From Pseudogemmobacter hezensis (GTDB lineage Bacteria; Pseudomonadota; Alphaproteobacteria; Rhodobacterales; Rhodobacteraceae), in the NCBI RefSeq assembly GCF_013155295.1, contig NZ_JABJXT010000007.1, positions 62,001 through 126,000 on the forward strand: DNA of 64,000 nt, given 5' to 3'. The notes below the pieces were generated by a model. It was not told the DNA's origin, made no database searches, and saw only the letters and a list, made by a program, of their open reading frames with translations. Each line of letters opens with the position of its first letter. Positions within the stretch are counted from its first letter, which is position 1. This document shows positions 61,747 to 64,000 of the stretch, piece by piece. The translations under genes and the position numbers were made by a program.

Positions 61747-62280
61747 ATGGCAAAACGCTGGTATTCTGTAAGCGTCCTCTCGAATTTCGAGAAGAAAGTG
61801 GCTGAGCAGATCCGCACTGCCGTGGAAGAAGCTGGCCTGCAGGAAGATATCGACGATATCCTCGTGCCCACCGAAGAGGTGGTCGAGATCCGTCGCGGCA
61901 AGAAGGTGACCTCAGAGCGTCGCATCATGCCGGGCTATGTGCTGGTTCATATGGAAATGACCTCGCGCGGCTATCACCTGATTTCGTCGATCAACCGCGT
62001 GACGGGCTTCCTTGGTCCGCAGGGTAAACCGATGCCGATGCGTGACGCCGAAGTGGCTGGCATGCAAAGCACCACCGCCGAGCAGGGTGAGGTTGCGCCG
62101 CGCAATCTGATCCGCTTCGAGATCGGCGAGAAAGTCAAAGTCACCGACGGGCCCTTTGAGGGCTTTGACGGGATGGTCGAAGAGGTCGATGAGGTGGCAA
62201 GCCGCCTGAAGGTCTCGGTTTCGATCTTTGGCCGGGCGACCCCGGTCGAGCTGGAATACACTCAGGTCATCAAGGTCTGA
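61747..62280 (+). CDS. nusG: Transcription termination/antitermination protein NusG
   Basis: A 177-aa NusG. The NGN domain starts KRWYSVSVLSNFEKKVAEQI, continues RRIMPGYVLVHMEM, and the C-terminal KOW is KVTDGPFEGFDGMVEEVDE. It couples RNA polymerase to Rho and ribosomes. 244 nt behind secE, with a terminator between, so it probably has its own promoter. The L11-L1 genes follow. Confidence 0.96.
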   Translation: MAKRWYSVSVLSNFEKKVAEQIRTAVEEAGLQEDIDDILVPTEEVVEIRRGKKVTSERRIMPGYVLVHMEMTSRGYHLISSINRVTGFLGPQGKPMPMRDAEVAGMQSTTAEQGEVAPRNLIRFEIGEKVKVTDGPFEGFDGMVEEVDEVASRLKVSVSIFGRATPVELEYTQVIKV

Positions 62281-62378
62281 GTGCATCATGCGGAAGGCGC
62301 GCGCCTGATTTCAGGTGACAGACCGGACCGCTAAACGCGCCTCCATGAGGGCGGCGCCGTGAAAGAGGAGAGGGCCAA

Positions 62379-62831
62379 ATGGCCAAGAAAATTATGGGCA
62401 GCCTCAAGCTGCAGGTGAAAGCGCAACAGGCGAACCCGTCGCCGCCCGTCGGCCCGGCTCTGGGTCAGCGCGGTCTGAACATCATGGCTTTCACCAAAGA
62501 ATTCAACGCCAAGTCGGCTGAGTATCCGCCGGGAACCCCGATCCCGACGATCATCACCTACTATCAGGACAAGTCGTTCAGCCTCGAGCTGAAGACGCCG
62601 CCGGCTGCTTTCCTCGTGAAAGAAGCTGCTGGCCTGAAGCCGGTTGGCAAGCGCAACCGCACCAAAGGTTCGGACAAGCCCGGTCGCACCGTGGCAGGCT
62701 CGATCACCACGGCACAGCTGCGCAAGATCGCTGAGACCAAAATGAAGGATCTCAACGCCAATTCGATCGAAGCGGCTATGAATATCGTTCTGGGTTCGGC
62801 CCGGTCCTGCGGCATCGAAGTGAAGGGCTGA
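62379..62831 (+). CDS. rplK: 50S ribosomal protein L11
   Basis: A 150-aa L11 of the GTPase-associated centre. [20 protein letters not shown] is the N-terminal domain signature, [20 protein letters not shown] belongs to the RNA-binding C-terminal domain. Preceded by a GAGGAG SD and 98 nt behind nusG. Only 5 nt separate it from rplA. Confidence 0.97.
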   Translation: MAKKIMGSLKLQVKAQQANPSPPVGPALGQRGLNIMAFTKEFNAKSAEYPPGTPIPTIITYYQDKSFSLELKTPPAAFLVKEAAGLKPVGKRNRTKGSDKPGRTVAGSITTAQLRKIAETKMKDLNANSIEAAMNIVLGSARSCGIEVKG

Positions 62832-62836
62832 TCGAC

Positions 62837-63535
62837 ATGGCAAAGCTCGCAAAACGTGTGAAGAAAGCGCAAGAAGCTTTCGCTGGCAAGGACAACCTGG
62901 CGCTTGACGCGGCAGTTGCTCTGATCAAATCGGCAGCCTCGGCGAAATTCGACGAGACGCTGGAAATCGCGATGAACCTTGGCGTTGACCCGCGTCACGC
63001 AGACCAGATGGTCCGCGGCGTTGTGCAACTGCCGAACGGCACCGGCAAAACCGTGCGCGTCGCAGTTTTCGCCCGTGGCGCCAAGGCTGATGAGGCCAAG
63101 GCTGCAGGCGCAGAGATCGTCGGTGCAGAAGACCTGCTGGAGAAAATCCAGGGCGGCATGCTCGATTTCGATCGCTGCATTGCAACCCCGGACATGATGC
63201 CGCTGGTCGGCCGTCTGGGTAAAGTTCTCGGCCCGCGCAACCTGATGCCGAACCCGAAAGTGGGCACGGTGACCATGGATGTCGCAACCGCTGTGACCAA
63301 CGCCAAGAGCGGCGAAGTCCAGTTCAAGGTCGAAAAAGCCGGTGTTATCCATGCAGGTATCGGCAAGGTGTCCTTCACCGAAGAGAAGTTGGCTGAAAAC
63401 GTCCGCGCCTTCGTTGACGCTGTGACCAAAGCCAAACCGGCTGGCGCCAAAGGCACCTACGTGAAGAAAGTCTCGCTTTCCTCGACCATGGGCCCGGGCG
63501 TTTCGCTGGATCTGGCGACGACCGCTTCGGCCTGA
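62837..63535 (+). CDS. rplA: 50S ribosomal protein L1
   Basis: A 232-aa L1. [38 protein letters not shown] and [20 protein letters not shown] are the hallmark segments. In proteobacteria L1 binds its own mRNA near rplK and represses both. A strong terminator follows; rplJ-rplL, the usual next genes, are not visible in the remaining 460 nt. Confidence 0.97.
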   Translation: MAKLAKRVKKAQEAFAGKDNLALDAAVALIKSAASAKFDETLEIAMNLGVDPRHADQMVRGVVQLPNGTGKTVRVAVFARGAKADEAKAAGAEIVGAEDLLEKIQGGMLDFDRCIATPDMMPLVGRLGKVLGPRNLMPNPKVGTVTMDVATAVTNAKSGEVQFKVEKAGVIHAGIGKVSFTEEKLAENVRAFVDAVTKAKPAGAKGTYVKKVSLSSTMGPGVSLDLATTASA

Positions 63536-63558
63536 TCGCTGCGATATATCTAAAGAAG

Positions 63559-63586
63559 CCGCCGCCCTGTTGGGGCGGCGGTTTTT
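63559..63586 (+). terminator. Terminator after rplA
   Basis: CCGCCGCCC (63559-63567) pairs with GGGCGGCGG (63573-63581) around TGTTG, followed by TTTTT. Confidence 0.92.
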
Positions 63587-63623
63587 CGTTGGGGACAGCT
63601 CGCGCATATGCCATTCTGTGGAA

Positions 63624-63655
63624 GCCTCCGGCGGGGATATTTGGAGACAGATGAA
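63624..63655 (+). repeat. Dispersed repeat, partial copy C
   Basis: GGCGGGGATATTTGGAGACA and GATGAA match the conserved tail of the repeat but the two GC hairpins are missing. It faces copy D tail to tail, 13 nt apart. Confidence 0.7.
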
Positions 63656-63668
63656 AATCCGCGATCCA

Positions 63669-63730
63669 TTCATCTGTCCCTAAATATCCCGGGGGTGAGC
63701 GGCGCAGCCGCGAGGGGGCAGGGCCCCCTT
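63669..63730 (-). repeat. Dispersed double-hairpin repeat, copy D
   Basis: On the minus strand: GGGGGCCCTGCCCCC hairpin, GCGGCTGCGCCGC hairpin, then CCCCCGGGATATTTAGGGAC and AGATGAA. Closest to copy B in the hairpins and the tail. Confidence 0.85.
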
Positions 63731-64000
63731 TGCCCCGGAAATGGCAGAAAGCCAGCCGTACAGCCTTGGCATTAGGGAGTAGACGGGGTAGAGAGGCCTT
63801 CTGTTGAGGCTTCGTGATTCGTCGCTTGGCCTCGGCACGCTTTGTCCGAGATGGCTGGTGGTGCGCAAACGCCTTAATTTCCGGCCTGAGATGGAGTTCG
63901 GGACGATATTTTCTGAGGCTTGCCTCGGGTGATTTTGGCTCTCGGGACGACATCATGGACCCGAATGCTTTGCCCGGAAGGGCAGGGCTGACTTGAGCCG
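63731..64000. other. Window end without recognisable gene
   Basis: Two hundred seventy nucleotides after repeat copy D. Short open frames exist on both strands (for example 63814-63996 plus) but none has a convincing SD or family look. The leader of rplJ could begin beyond the window. Confidence 0.4.

Noticed and set aside
63814-63996. A 60-codon plus-strand frame at the window end
   Set aside because: No SD or family resemblance; several short frames overlap on both strands.

Overview
The window is a 64 kb chromosomal segment of a GC-rich alphaproteobacterium, most likely a member of the Rhodobacteraceae (Paracoccus/Rhodobacter-like). The support is: an F0-only ATP synthase operon with split b and b' subunits, MipZ, phosphatidylcholine synthase, DUF1467 next to methylmalonyl-CoA epimerase, DUF484-XerC-PriA-transaldolase order, short HisG with HisZ, and DUF2125. 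Almost all of it is core genome. No CRISPR array, rRNA operon or intact prophage is visible.

Layout. 1-6.2 kb: end of coq7, two GNAT acetyltransferases and chorismate mutase joined by ATGA overlaps, then rpsP-rimM, a membrane protein, trmD, rplS and rpmE. 6.4-7.9 kb: a small ORF, mipZ (minus) and tRNA-Arg(UCU). 7.9-10.3 kb: a short, AT-richer decayed island behind the tRNA, with a 77-aa unknown, an AlpA/excisionase-like HTH gene, a truncated gene and two IS3-family remnants. 10.4-20.4 kb: an ArsR regulator; atpI-B-E-F'-F; trpF, a LapA-domain protein, ihfB, two unrecognised genes, rpsA and cmk on minus; trpB on plus. 20.5-30 kb: truncated haemoglobin, DUF2237, FAD monooxygenase, ileS, a hypothetical gene, DUF1127, LysR, DUF1176, O6-alkylguanine-DNA methyltransferase and an EamA permease. 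30-41.8 kb: pcs, xerC, DUF484, priA (minus), transaldolase, nitroreductase, a membrane protein, DUF1467-mce, a stand-alone receiver protein, GNAT and aspS. 41.9-46.7 kb: a BMP-type (nucleoside) ABC importer operon. 47-54 kb: dnaE, then a probable zinc-limitation operon. 54-64 kb: slyX, hisS-hisZ-hisG, ureidoglycine aminohydrolase, DUF2125, a small secreted protein, and secE-nusG-rplK-rplA.

How genes work together. The strongest functional unit is 50.6-54.0 kb. A sigma70-like promoter overlaps a 17-bp palindrome resembling a Zur box, followed by a COG0523 GTPase with a CxCC motif, a small DUF6525-like protein, a periplasmic DUF1007 (ZevA-like) protein and a His-rich NicO/ZevB-like permease; I read this as a zinc-scavenging operon. 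The BMP-type importer is a complete ATPase-permease-permease-binding protein set. hisS-hisZ-hisG couples histidine synthesis to histidyl-tRNA charging.

Small-scale structure not explained by genes includes a dispersed repeat (three full copies plus one partial: two GC hairpins followed by a conserved tail), a pair of adjacent 22-bp perfect palindromes inside the ABC operon, and several in-frame 12/15-nt tandem duplications. Family names are recognised by eye from motifs; no database search was run.
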